From NCBI GenBank assembly GCA_017644425.1, contig JAEPLN010000001.1, forward strand, positions 496,001 through 560,000: 64,000 bases of DNA, in the 5' to 3' direction. Positions within the stretch are counted from its first letter, which is position 1; every line of letters starts with the position of its first letter. The position numbers and the translations under genes were made by a program. Positions 19,404 through 28,509 of this stretch are shown in pieces. The notes below the pieces were generated by a model. The model was not told the origin of the DNA. It worked only from the letters and a program-made list of their open reading frames with translations, and ran no database searches. This DNA is from Prochlorococcus marinus CUG1433 (GTDB lineage Bacteria; Cyanobacteriota; Cyanobacteriia; PCC-6307; Cyanobiaceae).

Positions 19404-20105
19404 TTATTTAGTTAAAATTAATATTCCCATTTGCCCCCAAAATATATTTCTATATTCAGCCTTTTTAAATCCAACATCTTTAGAAATTTTTATAAGCTCA
19501 TTTTTCTTTGGAAAATTTCTAATACTTTTTTCAATATATTCGTACTCTAGACTTAAATTAAAAAGACGCGAAATGGGCACTACTATAAGTCTCAAATAAA
19601 TTTTCTGAAAAATATTGGATAAAGAATTTTTTGTTGAGTGATTAAAGTCCAGGAATCCTGCCCTTCCTTTATCCTTCAAAAGATAAAAAACTTTTTTTAT
19701 ACCTTCTTCAACATTATGTAAGTTTCTTAAGCCATAGGACATGCAAATTCCATCAAAATTTCTCGAATAATCATTAATTTCCAAAACATCGTTAATTTCC
19801 CACTTAATAAATTTATTTTTTCTAAGCTCTGATTTTCTCTTTGCAATATTTAAAATATCCTCTGCACTATCAATACCAGTAATAGAGCCTCTTGGACTTA
19901 CTTTCTTAAAAATTAAGAATGCTAAATCTCCAGTTCCACAGCACAAATCAGCCCAATCTTCACCATTTAAGGGTTCTAGTAAATTAACTAATTTTCTCTT
20001 CCATAATTTGTGCAATCCAAAACTTAATAAATTATTTAAAAAATCATATTTATAAGAAATTTTATTAAAAATGTTTTTTACTTCGATAGTTTTTGTGAAT
20101 TTCAT
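19404..20105 (-). CDS. menG: demethylphylloquinone (menaquinone/ubiquinone-type) methyltransferase
   Basis: SAM-dependent C-methyltransferase of the UbiE/MenG family, which in cyanobacteria finishes phylloquinone for photosystem I. Motifs: IFNKISYKYDFLNNLLSFGLHKLW near the N terminus, the SAM loop WADLCCGTGDLAFLIFKK, and MSYGLRNLHNVEEGIKKVF. The length of 233 residues is normal. It precedes nothing closely; hisF lies 44 bp upstream on the same strand. Confidence 0.9.
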   Translation of the reverse strand: MKFTKTIEVKNIFNKISYKYDFLNNLLSFGLHKLWKRKLVNLLEPLNGEDWADLCCGTGDLAFLIFKKVSPRGSITGIDSAEDILNIAKRKSELRKNKFIKWEINDVLEINDYSRNFDGICMSYGLRNLHNVEEGIKKVFYLLKDKGRAGFLDFNHSTKNSLSNIFQKIYLRLIVVPISRLFNLSLEYEYIEKSIRNFPKKNELIKISKDVGFKKAEYRNIFWGQMGILILTK

Positions 20106-20149
20106 TTTTATTTTTTTAAATAAATTTTTTTGTGGATTTAAATAAATTT

Positions 20150-20920
20150 TTATTCATATGGTCTAATTGGAAGTTTTTTTTCAAGTAGAAAAGTTTTTAT
20201 TTCTTGTAAGGTAAGTTTCTTATCATGGAGTAATGATGCCAAAAGTGCTGCTGATGCCCTGCCTTCTTTGAAAACATCATAAATATGTTCTAAAGAGCCT
20301 GCTCCTCCAGATGCAATTACTGGGATATTAACAATATTTGCAACAGATTTTGTCAAATCCAAATCATATCCATTCTGCGTACCATCACCATCCATTGAAG
20401 TCAGTAATATTTCACCTGCACCTAATTCCTCAACTTTCTTTGCCCAACTCAGAACATCTATTCCGGTATTCTCTCTCCCTCCTTTTATATATACATCCCA
20501 TTGATCATCCTTATTAATCCTCCTTCTGGCATCAATTGCTATCACTATGCATTGATTACCAAATTCTTTAGAACTTTTAGAAATTAAATTAGGATTTTTA
20601 ACGGCAGAAGAATTCAAGCTCACCTTATCGGCTCCTGCTCTTAAGAGATCATTTATAGAAGAAGGAGAATCTATACCTCCACCTACTGTAAAAGGGATTT
20701 TTACTGATTTTGCTGTTCTAGAAACAAGGTCAACTAAAGTATTTCTATTCTCAACACTTGCTCTAATATCTAAAAATACTAATTCATCTGCACCTTCATC
20801 AGAATACCTACAAGCTAATTCAACAGGATCACCTGAGTCTCTCAAGTTAACAAAATTTACACCTTTAACCACCCGTCCATTGGCGACATCTAAACAAGGA
20901 ATTAAACGAAGAGCAACCAT
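20150..20920 (-). CDS. hisF: imidazole glycerol phosphate synthase cyclase subunit
   Basis: Cyclase subunit of histidine biosynthesis; with HisH it makes IGP and AICAR from PRFAR. A TIM barrel of 256 residues. The catalytic Asp residues are seen in [19 protein letters not shown] (Asp11) and [13 protein letters not shown] (Asp about 130). Phosphate-binding loops [11 protein letters not shown] and [12 protein letters not shown] are intact. Confidence 0.96.
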   Translation of the reverse strand: MVALRLIPCLDVANGRVVKGVNFVNLRDSGDPVELACRYSDEGADELVFLDIRASVENRNTLVDLVSRTAKSVKIPFTVGGGIDSPSSINDLLRAGADKVSLNSSAVKNPNLISKSSKEFGNQCIVIAIDARRRINKDDQWDVYIKGGRENTGIDVLSWAKKVEELGAGEILLTSMDGDGTQNGYDLDLTKSVANIVNIPVIASGGAGSLEHIYDVFKEGRASAALLASLLHDKKLTLQEIKTFLLEKKLPIRPYE

Positions 20921-20979
20921 TTTAGTAAAAATTGTCCAAATGCTGTTAATCTTGCATAATAGCTTCCATTTTACCTCTT

Positions 20980-21204
20980 ATGGCTGAAACAAAATTATTA
21001 CCCAAAATCGGCAGTAAAATTAAAATTAACATTAATAAAGTAAAAGATAGACTACCAGAAAAATTAATTGATCAAATATCTTCTAATCCTAAAGCAGTAA
21101 TAACAGGCTATAAAATGACAGATGGCAGAAGCATTGGTATTACTGCAAAATTTCAGAATGGAGAGCAAAACTGGTTTTTCCCAGAAGAAATTGAGAAAGG
21201 GTAA
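20980..21204 (+). CDS. DUF2862 small protein
   Basis: A 74-residue protein with the conserved cyanobacterial DUF2862 pattern: GSKIKININKVKDRLPEKL in the first half, TGYKMTDGRSIGI in the middle and QNWFFPEEI at the end. It is probably a small beta-barrel-like fold. It lies 9 bp before chlG on the same strand, an arrangement suggesting co-transcription with chlorophyll synthesis, but no function is known to me. Confidence 0.75.
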   Translation: MAETKLLPKIGSKIKININKVKDRLPEKLIDQISSNPKAVITGYKMTDGRSIGITAKFQNGEQNWFFPEEIEKG

Positions 21205-21212
21205 AGCGCAAA

Positions 21213-22160
21213 GTGAATGATCCAAAACAACTATTAGGAATTAAAGGCGCTTCTGAAACTTCAAGTATATGGAAACTTCGTATACAGCTAATGAAGCCAA
21301 TTACATGGATCCCTTTGATATGGGGTGTTATTTGTGGAGCTGCTGCTAGTGGGAAATTTGAATGGACATTTAGTAATGTTTTAGCTTCACTAGCATGCAT
21401 GTTGATGAGTGGGCCACTTCTAGCGGGTTATACACAAACCATAAATGATTTTTTTGATAAAGAAATTGACGCAATTAACGAGCCAAATAGACCAATTCCT
21501 TCTGGAAAAATTTCAATCAAAGATGTGAAAATTCAAATTTGGGTATTACTCATTGCAGGTCTTATAGTTGCTTTTCTATTAGATTTATATGCTAAACATA
21601 ACTTTCCCTCAGTCTTACTTTTAGCATTAGGAGGATCTTTTGTTAGTTATATATATTCTGCACCACCTCTTAAATTAAAACAAAATGGTTGGCTTGGTAA
21701 TTATGCATTAGGCGCATCATACATAGCTTTACCTTGGTGGGCAGGACAAGCCTTGTTTGGGAAATTAACTATTGTGACAGCATTGCTTACACTTGCTTAT
21801 AGCCTCTCTGGGCTGGGTATTGCTGTTATTAACGATTTCAAAAGCGTTGAAGGAGACTCAAAGCTAGGTTTGAATTCTTTACCGGTAGTATTTGGAATTA
21901 AAAATGCAAGTAGAATAAGTGCTGGACTAATTGACATTTTTCAATTAGCAATGGTTGTAGTATTAGTCATTATTGGTCAACATTTAGCCTCTATAATTTT
22001 GGTTTTATTGGTAATTCCACAAATTACATTTCAAGATATGTGGTTACTAAGAGATCCTCTAAAGTTTGATGTCAAATATCAAGCAAGTGCACAACCGTTC
22101 CTGATAACTGGAATGTTAGTTACAGCTTTAGCGATAGGGCATAGTTTTTTAGTTGCCTAA
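21213..22160 (+). CDS. chlG: chlorophyll synthase
   Basis: Esterifies (divinyl-)chlorophyllide a with a phytyl or geranylgeranyl tail, the last step of chlorophyll synthesis. A UbiA-family membrane prenyltransferase of 315 residues. The Asp-rich motif NDFFDKEIDAINEPNRPIPS (about residues 83-102) and the second motif VINDFKSVEGDSKLG (about 209-223) are present, and WIPLIWGVICGAAASG is typical of ChlG. The start is GTG at 21213. The stop overlaps the GTG of the following gene by 8 nt. Confidence 0.96.
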   Translation: MNDPKQLLGIKGASETSSIWKLRIQLMKPITWIPLIWGVICGAAASGKFEWTFSNVLASLACMLMSGPLLAGYTQTINDFFDKEIDAINEPNRPIPSGKISIKDVKIQIWVLLIAGLIVAFLLDLYAKHNFPSVLLLALGGSFVSYIYSAPPLKLKQNGWLGNYALGASYIALPWWAGQALFGKLTIVTALLTLAYSLSGLGIAVINDFKSVEGDSKLGLNSLPVVFGIKNASRISAGLIDIFQLAMVVVLVIIGQHLASIILVLLVIPQITFQDMWLLRDPLKFDVKYQASAQPFLITGMLVTALAIGHSFLVA

Positions 22161-23931
22161 AGTGCAAAAGATTAAATCCAAATCTTTTGTATTAATAATT
22201 CCAATATTGATTTTTTCTGGAATATCTCTTTATATTTATAATCTGATATTTACGACATTAAAATTCGAAATATCTAAAAACGAACGATACCGCTCAACCA
22301 AATATTCTTATGTAATATCATCTGCTGACAATAAGGTACTAAGCAAATTAAGCCGTAAATTTGAAATAGATAATAGTAGACATAAAATTCCATTTTTTCT
22401 TAAATATTCTTTTATAACTTCTGAGGATAAAAGATTTTATAAACATAATGGAATTGACTTCAGAAGTATTTCACGTGCCCTTTTTCAAAATATTAGAAGT
22501 GGTTATGTTAAGGAGGGTGGAAGCACGATTACTCAACAACTTGCCAGATTGATTTTTCTAAATAATGATTTAAGTTTTCAAAGAAAAATAAAAGAAATAT
22601 TTATATCACTCATACTTGAATTCAGATATGACAAAAATCAAATTTTAAAATTATATTTAAACAATATTTATTTGGGATCAGGAGCATACGGGGTTAACGA
22701 GGCTTCTCAAGTTTATTTTGGAAAACTTGTAGAAGAATTGACTTTATCAGAATCCGCATTACTTGCAGGATTAGCTCCAGCTCCGTCAATTTATTCACCT
22801 TATCAAAATATAGAACTAGCTATTAAAAATAGAAATAAAGTTCTTGAATCAATGTATATTGATGGATATATTTCTCTTGAGAATAAAAATAAGGCTATTA
22901 AAGAGAAATTAAACTTAAATCATCAAACAGCTAATAATTCTTTAGATGATAAATTACTAATAAATTTTATCCTTGAGGAAACCGATAAAGTAATTGAAAG
23001 TAATAATGATTATAAGTTTTTAAGGATTAAATCTTCCATCAACAAAAATTGGCAAGAAAAAGCCCAAAAAATTTCAAGATATGTTGGACCTGAAGAACTT
23101 GAATTTGCCCTGTTATCTATTGAATCAAACACAGGACTAATCAGGACTATGGTAACCAGCAGAAATCCATTAGTTAATGAATACAATAGAGTGATTTTAT
23201 CTGTAAGGCCTTTAGGTTCAACTTTTAAAATTATTCCCTATGCTGCTGCATTAATAGAAGGAATAAAATTAACTGATAATTTTGAAGACTTACCAAGATG
23301 CTGGGATAGTTATTGTCCAAAAAATTTTTCAGAAAAATACAGAGGTTCAGTATCTTTGATTGAATCATTTAAAAGTTCATCCAATATCGTACCAATATCA
23401 ATAACAAACAAAATCGGCTCTAAAAATATTATTAATTTAGCGAATTCATTTGGTTTGGGTTATAAGCAAAAGTTTAAGGAATTCCCATCATTAGCTATTG
23501 GTTCCTACGGAGACAATCTTTTAAACATTACAAATGCGTATTCTGCAATCAATAATAGTGGGAAGATTCAAATCCCCAGCATCATAGAAAAAATAGAATC
23601 ATTTAATAATAATACAATTTGGAAAAACAAATTTATTTCTAAGAAAATATTAGATTTAAAAGTAAACAAAAAAGTAAAAAAACTTCTTGAAAAATCTGTA
23701 AAAGAAGGAACATCTAAAGCAGCTTTTATAAAAGGAAAGAAAATTTATGGGAAAACAGGAACATCAGATGGGAATAGAGATCTCTGGTTTATTGGTTCAA
23801 TTGATAAGCTTACAACAGGTATCTGGATAGGTTACGACAATAACGCAGAGACAGAATTATCTAGTGGAAATGCAGCTTATTTATGGAAAAAATTTATATC
23901 TGAAATTTATAAAATCCCAATTAAAAAATAA
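22153..23931 (+). CDS. class A penicillin-binding protein (bifunctional peptidoglycan synthase)
   Basis: Polymerises and cross-links peptidoglycan outside the cytoplasmic membrane. After one N-terminal membrane span (about residues 10-32) comes the GT51 domain with ITSEDKRFYKHNGIDFRSI and EGGSTITQQLARL. The transpeptidase domain follows with the SxxK motif RPLGSTFKII, SSN in FKSSSNIVPI and KTGT in IYGKTGTSDGN. All catalytic motifs are complete. The start is GTG at 22153, inside the end of chlG. Confidence 0.93.
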   Translation: MPKVQKIKSKSFVLIIPILIFSGISLYIYNLIFTTLKFEISKNERYRSTKYSYVISSADNKVLSKLSRKFEIDNSRHKIPFFLKYSFITSEDKRFYKHNGIDFRSISRALFQNIRSGYVKEGGSTITQQLARLIFLNNDLSFQRKIKEIFISLILEFRYDKNQILKLYLNNIYLGSGAYGVNEASQVYFGKLVEELTLSESALLAGLAPAPSIYSPYQNIELAIKNRNKVLESMYIDGYISLENKNKAIKEKLNLNHQTANNSLDDKLLINFILEETDKVIESNNDYKFLRIKSSINKNWQEKAQKISRYVGPEELEFALLSIESNTGLIRTMVTSRNPLVNEYNRVILSVRPLGSTFKIIPYAAALIEGIKLTDNFEDLPRCWDSYCPKNFSEKYRGSVSLIESFKSSSNIVPISITNKIGSKNIINLANSFGLGYKQKFKEFPSLAIGSYGDNLLNITNAYSAINNSGKIQIPSIIEKIESFNNNTIWKNKFISKKILDLKVNKKVKKLLEKSVKEGTSKAAFIKGKKIYGKTGTSDGNRDLWFIGSIDKLTTGIWIGYDNNAETELSSGNAAYLWKKFISEIYKIPIKK

Positions 23932-23939
23932 ATTTTATT

Positions 23940-25256
23940 TTAAGATTTATAAGAAATTATTGCAGCGTAAAATCCATCACCAGGATAATCTAAGCTAGGT
24001 AAGATTTGTTTTTGGCTAACCAATTTTAAAGCTTTATTTTTTTCAATAAATCGTTCAATTAATATATTATTTTCATCAGGACAGATTGTACAAGTTGAAT
24101 AAACTAAAGTTCCATCTTTTTTTAAAAGAGGGAAAATACTCTCTAAAAGTTTTTCCTGTAATAAAGTTAAGGATTTAATTTTTTCTTTACTTAAAGACCA
24201 TCTAGAATCTGGATTCCTTGACAGAGTTCCAATACCAGAACAAGGAGCATCCACGAGAATTTTATCAAAATAAGATATAAACTTAGGATTCAATTTAATC
24301 AAGTTCGATGCATCAGCCTTAAGGGTTTTTACAGATTTTAAATTTAGTCTCTCTAAATTTGATTGAAGTATTTTCAATCTTTTTGCTGATCTATCTACAG
24401 CCAAGATTTCAGCACTATCATTTGCCAATTCTGCTAGGTGGGTAGACTTACTTCCCGGCGCTGCACATGCATCTAAAATCTTTTCACCTTCTTTTGGTTT
24501 TAAAAGAGGTGCTATCCACTGCGAAGATCTATCTTGAATTGTCCAAAGTCCATCTCTATATCCTGGTAAGTTTTGAATAGTTCTTGGATTAGATTTTAAA
24601 GTAATACCATTATTTAAATCCTCAATAATCTCTGCATCAATTTTATTTCCACGCAGTATTTTCAAAAATTCATCTAAATCAGTTTTCAATTGGTTTATTC
24701 TTAAATCAATTGAAGGTTTTTTATTAAATGACTTAATGATATTTTCACCCTCGATATTACCTACCCATTTATAAAGATCATTCACAAGCCATAATGGCAA
24801 AGATTCAAGATATGAAATTCTTTCTTTTCTATCAGAAGATATTTCTGGAAAAATTTCTTGTTCTAATTTTTTTGATGCATTTCTCAATATCGCATTTACA
24901 GTTCCTGCTAAACCATTTAAATCTGTTTTTTTAGCTACTTCTACAGTAGTAGAGATAGCGGCAGCTAATGGAACTTTATCCATTTTCAATATTTGATATA
25001 AACCTATATGTAAAAGCCATCTTAATTTTGGAGGCTGCTTTTTATGAGAAATTTTTGAGGTATGATCTGTCCAAAGATCGAGAAATTTTCTATACCTTAT
25101 ACATCCAAAAGATAATTCAGTAATAAAAGCTATATCGAGAGGAGTAAATTGATAATTTCTTAAAACCTTCTCAAGAGCATGATTAGAAAAATTACCATAA
25201 CTAACTTTTAATAAAATTTCCCAAGCTGCTTTTCTTTGTAAAAATCCTATGCTCAA
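23940..25256 (-). CDS. rsmB: 16S rRNA (cytosine-967 C5)-methyltransferase
   Basis: Fmu/RsmB-type rRNA methyltransferase of 438 residues. An N-terminal NusB-like RNA-binding domain (residues 1-140) is followed by the Rossmann MTase with SAM loop KILDACAAPGSKSTHLAEL, the PCSGIGTLSRNPD motif (first Cys) and VYSTCTICPDEN with the catalytic Cys. It is convergent with the penicillin-binding protein gene at an 8-bp distance. Confidence 0.93.
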   Translation of the reverse strand: MSIGFLQRKAAWEILLKVSYGNFSNHALEKVLRNYQFTPLDIAFITELSFGCIRYRKFLDLWTDHTSKISHKKQPPKLRWLLHIGLYQILKMDKVPLAAAISTTVEVAKKTDLNGLAGTVNAILRNASKKLEQEIFPEISSDRKERISYLESLPLWLVNDLYKWVGNIEGENIIKSFNKKPSIDLRINQLKTDLDEFLKILRGNKIDAEIIEDLNNGITLKSNPRTIQNLPGYRDGLWTIQDRSSQWIAPLLKPKEGEKILDACAAPGSKSTHLAELANDSAEILAVDRSAKRLKILQSNLERLNLKSVKTLKADASNLIKLNPKFISYFDKILVDAPCSGIGTLSRNPDSRWSLSKEKIKSLTLLQEKLLESIFPLLKKDGTLVYSTCTICPDENNILIERFIEKNKALKLVSQKQILPSLDYPGDGFYAAIISYKS

Positions 25257-25306
25257 AATATAATTTATTCTTAAAGATAACTTTAATATACAAAAAATTT
25301 AAATAT

Positions 25307-25450
25307 TTAAACTACTTTTTCAACTGAAGAATAAAACCAAATAAAACCTAAGATAGAGATAAGTGTCAAATTAAATCCTAAAAATAGAAAGATATTTAAA
25401 GCATGAATTCTTTCTCTAAAAAATAGTTTTTTCTCTTCTTGATACTTCAT
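25307..25450 (-). CDS. small single-span membrane protein, 47 residues
   Basis: Read by hand: ATG 25450-25448, stop TAA 25309-25307. The first 16 residues are charged (MKYQEEKKLFFRERIH). One hydrophobic span follows at about residues 18-42 (NIFLFLGFNLTLISILGFIW), then a short tail ending EKVV. It sits 19 bp downstream of the 59-residue small gene on the same strand and 50 bp before rsmB. The layout suggests a real single-pass membrane microprotein; the function is unknown. Confidence 0.5.
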   Translation of the reverse strand: MKYQEEKKLFFRERIHALNIFLFLGFNLTLISILGFIWFYSSVEKVV

Positions 25451-25468
25451 TAATAAATAAAATCTTAA

Positions 25469-25648
25469 TTAGGAATTTAAACGGCAACCCATGTTTATTG
25501 ATCCTGAATCAAGTAATCGGCCTAACTTTATGGCTATAGATTTCTCCAGCCTTGTGTAATTGGATTGATGGGTAGTTATCCAATCTAATTCAGAGAAAGT
25601 AATTATACCGGTAATAATACTTTTCAAAAAAAGAGTCCCTATTTCCAT
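25469..25648 (-). CDS. conserved picocyanobacterial small protein, 59 residues
   Basis: Read by hand: ATG 25648-25646, stop TAA 25471-25469. The protein starts MEIGTLFLKSIITGIITFSE, has DWITTHQSNYTRLE in the middle and ends LGRLLDSGSINMGCRLNS. From memory, short proteins of this pattern (LGRLxDxGxIxxGCR ending) recur in marine Synechococcus and Prochlorococcus and carry no assigned function. The frame is open across a 496-bp gap that would otherwise look empty. It has no membrane span and is likely soluble. Confidence 0.65.
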   Translation of the reverse strand: MEIGTLFLKSIITGIITFSELDWITTHQSNYTRLEKSIAIKLGRLLDSGSINMGCRLNS

Positions 25649-25752
25649 TAACTTCCGAATTTTGATTAACTTAACATCTGCTTTTAATATTTCGTAATAT
25701 TATAATATTCTTTAAATTTTTCAAAAGTAACTACAAATTATGAAGTCTTAAT

Positions 25753-27243
25753 TTATTGCATTTCACTTAAAAAATTATCGGCAATTTCTAAGTGATTATT
25801 TAATTTTTCCTCTGACATCTTATCGAGATTTCTCGTTAACATCGCCAGTCTATATTGCTTTCTAAAAAAGCTTTCATTGTCTTTAATAAATTTCCAAAAT
25901 AAACCATCCCAAATTGAACACCAAGGTCCATTTTTAAAATTTGACATTTTTTTTACATAATTAGAGCTTGATATATATGGTTTAGTTGAGAAAATACCTC
26001 CATCGCTAAACTGACTCATTCCATAAACATTAGGAACCATTACCCAATCATAAGAATCAATAAACATTTCCATAAACCATTTATAAACCTGATTGGGGTG
26101 AATTCTACATAAAAGCATAAAGTTACCAATAATCATTAGCCTTTCAATATGGTGACAATAACCATATTTGATAATATTTTTTATAACAACGTCTACTGGT
26201 TCAATTCCTGTATTTCCTTTATAAAAGGATTCTGGAATCGGCTTATCTTCAAAATTCCAAAAATTACTGTTTCGCATCTTTGTTCCATACTTCTTATAGA
26301 CAAGGCAGATAAATTCTCTCCATCCAATAATTTGACGAATAAAACCCTCTAAAGAGTTAATGGGAACATTATTATTTTTGGAATAAATTAATGCTTTATT
26401 TACTACTTCATCAGGAGTTAATAAACCGCTATTTAAAAGAGGAGAAAGTAAACTATGCCATAAAAAAGAATTTTCTCTAGAAATAGCATCCTCATAATCT
26501 CCGAATAGGGCAAATCTATGTTTAAAAAAATCATTTAACCATAGATCTGCCTCATGAAAATTAGTTGGATATATAAAGTGATTACTTTCTCCAATAAACT
26601 GAATATCAAAATTAGCTAATGACTTTTCGGCATTAACTACAAATTTATTTTTTGTTAATTTAGTTGTGTAGGGTATGGTAATTTTTTTTGGTAATTTTTT
26701 TCTATTCATTTCATCAAAACTCCACTTACCTCCTTCAGGGGTATCATCAGAATTAACTAATATCTTTTGGCTCTTTCTTTGATTCTCATAGAATCTGCCC
26801 ATAAGAGGTTTTTTTGTATTCGATGCAAATACCTCCTTTACCTCTTCACTACTAATAAACATAGGAGAGGGCAGAACATTTAAGGCTAAATTATTTCTTA
26901 CAACAAAATCATTGATCCTCTTCATTATCAAGAAATCATGAGGGTCTATAAGATTTATTTTCTGATATTTATCTTTAATAAATTCTGCTAAGTAGTCAAC
27001 TGTAGAAATATTATTCTTGTTTTCTTTGTATAGAACTTTAAAGCCAGATTTTTCTAAATATTGTTTATAAGCGAGCATAGATGCTCTATGAAAAATCAAC
27101 TTGTTTTTATGGTTAGTTAATTTATAAAATTTATCATTCCCAAAAAATAATGAATCTTCCAAAATTAAAATTTCACATTTTATTTTTAAAATAGGACTTT
27201 CTCTAAAAAGTTGGTTCGGGAAAATAATTGATACTTGTTTCAT
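25753..27243 (-). CDS. cryptochrome/photolyase-related flavoprotein, prokaryotic (PhrB/CryB-like) branch
   Basis: A 496-residue protein of the photolyase-related group. Recognised parts: the alpha/beta N-terminal domain (FPNQLF, IDPHDF), [12 protein letters not shown] (167-178), [19 protein letters not shown] (FAD-binding half, 300-318), [15 protein letters not shown] and [13 protein letters not shown]-like [17 protein letters not shown] (402-418). The four Cys that bind a 4Fe-4S cluster in Agrobacterium PhrB are not conserved: only Cys442 remains near that site. The start ATG overlaps the stop of the DUF2256 gene by 4 nt. Whether it repairs DNA or senses light is open. Confidence 0.85.
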   Translation of the reverse strand: MKQVSIIFPNQLFRESPILKIKCEILILEDSLFFGNDKFYKLTNHKNKLIFHRASMLAYKQYLEKSGFKVLYKENKNNISTVDYLAEFIKDKYQKINLIDPHDFLIMKRINDFVVRNNLALNVLPSPMFISSEEVKEVFASNTKKPLMGRFYENQRKSQKILVNSDDTPEGGKWSFDEMNRKKLPKKITIPYTTKLTKNKFVVNAEKSLANFDIQFIGESNHFIYPTNFHEADLWLNDFFKHRFALFGDYEDAISRENSFLWHSLLSPLLNSGLLTPDEVVNKALIYSKNNNVPINSLEGFIRQIIGWREFICLVYKKYGTKMRNSNFWNFEDKPIPESFYKGNTGIEPVDVVIKNIIKYGYCHHIERLMIIGNFMLLCRIHPNQVYKWFMEMFIDSYDWVMVPNVYGMSQFSDGGIFSTKPYISSSNYVKKMSNFKNGPWCSIWDGLFWKFIKDNESFFRKQYRLAMLTRNLDKMSEEKLNNHLEIADNFLSEMQ

Positions 27244-27371
27244 CTTTGCGACTTTCTGTTACTACATCTTTTTGAACAGTAGATAACATCATCCCAACAG
27301 TTTTTCCATTTCTTGCGCCACTCGAATGGCCTATTACAAACAGGACAAGTTTTTGTAGAAAGATTTTTCAA
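27240..27371 (-). CDS. DUF2256 zinc-knuckle microprotein, 43 residues
   Basis: Read by hand: TTG 27371-27369, stop TGA 27242-27240. It has [18 protein letters not shown] followed by [12 protein letters not shown], the conserved DUF2256 pattern with two CxxC/CxxxC pairs suited to bind zinc. A stop codon lies two codons upstream (TAA ATT TTG), so TTG is the only usual start. It overlaps the photolyase-like gene by 4 nt (ATGA) and begins 3 bp after the TIGR03643 gene. It is a very likely real gene missed by length filters. Molecular role unknown. Confidence 0.85.
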   Translation of the reverse strand: MKNLSTKTCPVCNRPFEWRKKWKNCWDDVIYCSKRCSNRKSQR

Positions 27372-27374
27372 AAT

Positions 27375-27611
27375 TTATAATTTCCTCTTATGAGTAGATT
27401 TGAACCTAGTTGAATCTTTTAACGCCATATGTTTAGTACTTCTTCCCGAAACCCGCTTTCTCCAAACTTTGAATGATTTAGGTTTAAGATTTTGACGCAT
27501 AATTTTTATCGCATCTTCCTCTTTTAAACCAAATTGATACTCAATAGCTTCAAAGGGTGTTCTATCTTCCCAACACATCTCTATTATTCTGTCAATATCG
27601 ATATTTTCCAT
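27375..27611 (-). CDS. TIGR03643 family protein (helix-turn-helix-like)
   Basis: A 78-residue basic protein of the TIGR03643/DUF2805 group. The first half, DIDRIIEMCWEDRTPFEAIE then YQFGLKEEDAIKIMRQNL, looks like a sigma-factor region-4-type helix-turn-helix. The second half, KPKSFKVWRKRVSGRSTKHM, is very basic. It is 2 bp after the DCC gene and 3 bp before DUF2256, so it belongs to one operon with the photolyase-like gene. Nucleic-acid binding is inferred from charge and fold only. Confidence 0.82.
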   Translation of the reverse strand: MENIDIDRIIEMCWEDRTPFEAIEYQFGLKEEDAIKIMRQNLKPKSFKVWRKRVSGRSTKHMALKDSTRFKSTHKRKL

Positions 27612-27613
27612 AT

Positions 27614-28018
27614 TTATTGCTCACATTTAGAGTTACAAAGTTTTTCAATATTAGATCGACCGGTAATTTGAAGTCTATATTTTGCCCAATATCTATAAAC
27701 CAGCCTTAATATTGGCGACAAAAGTTTAATTTTCAAAGGATAATAAACCCAACCTAAACCAACTAATTCATAAGAATATGCGAGTACGTCTAGTCCTCTT
27801 ATGATGTCACCATTTTCCATAATTCCATGCAGGTTTGACATGGCTTTTGAATACGAGATGTCATAAAAAAGTTTTTGATCAAAATCTTTACTGTTAATAT
27901 CTACAAATGAAATTTTATTCAAGGTGTCTCTTTTTTTTAGAAAATTTGTTTCTCTTAAGCAAAGTGGACAACCACCATCGAATAAAAAAGTTAATTTATT
28001 TTTCATATTTTTATACAA
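27614..28018 (-). CDS. DCC family thioredoxin-like protein (DUF393)
   Basis: A 134-residue protein with the defining FDGGCPLCLRETNFLKKRD motif (residues 12-30; CPLC is the redox-like pair), then ISFVDINSKDF and a C-terminal part with GLDVLAYSYELVGLGWVYYP. DUF393 proteins are predicted thiol-disulfide oxidoreductases. It is the first gene of the four-gene operon leading to the photolyase-like protein. ATG at 28018-28016; an alternative start MKNKL four codons in is possible. Confidence 0.85.
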   Translation of the reverse strand: MYKNMKNKLTFLFDGGCPLCLRETNFLKKRDTLNKISFVDINSKDFDQKLFYDISYSKAMSNLHGIMENGDIIRGLDVLAYSYELVGLGWVYYPLKIKLLSPILRLVYRYWAKYRLQITGRSNIEKLCNSKCEQ

Positions 28019-28164
28019 ATATAGAATTTAAATAACTTTTTTGTGGGAGATAAAAAAATAAAATTATCTAATACTAAGAAGCTAATTAGAGCACAAGCTT
28101 TATAAAGCCTTAATAATTACCAGTTCTAATTTAATGAAATTGTATTATCTTATTTAGTAATAAG

Positions 28165-28190
28165 CCATTGATTAAGGGATACATCAATGG
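28165..28190. terminator. inverted repeat between operons, possible terminator
   Basis: An 8-bp perfect stem CCATTGAT / ATCAATGG with a 10-nt loop lies 18 bp downstream of the minus-strand hypothetical gene 28208-28411. On neither strand is it followed by a clean T-run (the plus strand continues TTTAAAAC), so termination is only suggested. Confidence 0.35.
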
Positions 28191-28207
28191 TTTAAAACTA
28201 TTTTTGA

Positions 28208-28411
28208 TCATTCATCTAAAAGGTGAACCCCTTCGCCTACATCAGGAGTGAATTTACAATATTTTTCAAAAACGATACCAACTCCTCTCATTTTTTCTCC
28301 TAATTCATCTTTAAATTTAATCCAATCTTCAGTTTCTCGTTCAGGCAAATTCCATCCTTGTTTTTCTACCATGCTAGTAATAACTGTATAGTCCCATTCT
28401 ATGTATGCCAT
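28208..28411 (-). CDS. hypothetical protein, 67 residues
   Basis: A small acidic soluble protein with evenly spread tryptophans: MAYIEWDYTVITSMVEKQGW, EDWIKFKDELGEKMRG, and a tail FTPDVGEGVHLLDE. No signal peptide or membrane span. It stands alone between the DCC-photolyase operon and trmH, divergent from the latter. I do not recognise the family, although the composition and lack of low complexity support a genuine gene. Confidence 0.65.
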   Translation of the reverse strand: MAYIEWDYTVITSMVEKQGWNLPERETEDWIKFKDELGEKMRGVGIVFEKYCKFTPDVGEGVHLLDE

Positions 28412-28509
28412 TGAGTTAATTCAAACTACCTAAATATTATAAACTAAGAGATTTAATAGGTAATCAATATTTTTTGAATATAATTTAAAAAAAGTGTGAA
28501 AAATTATAA

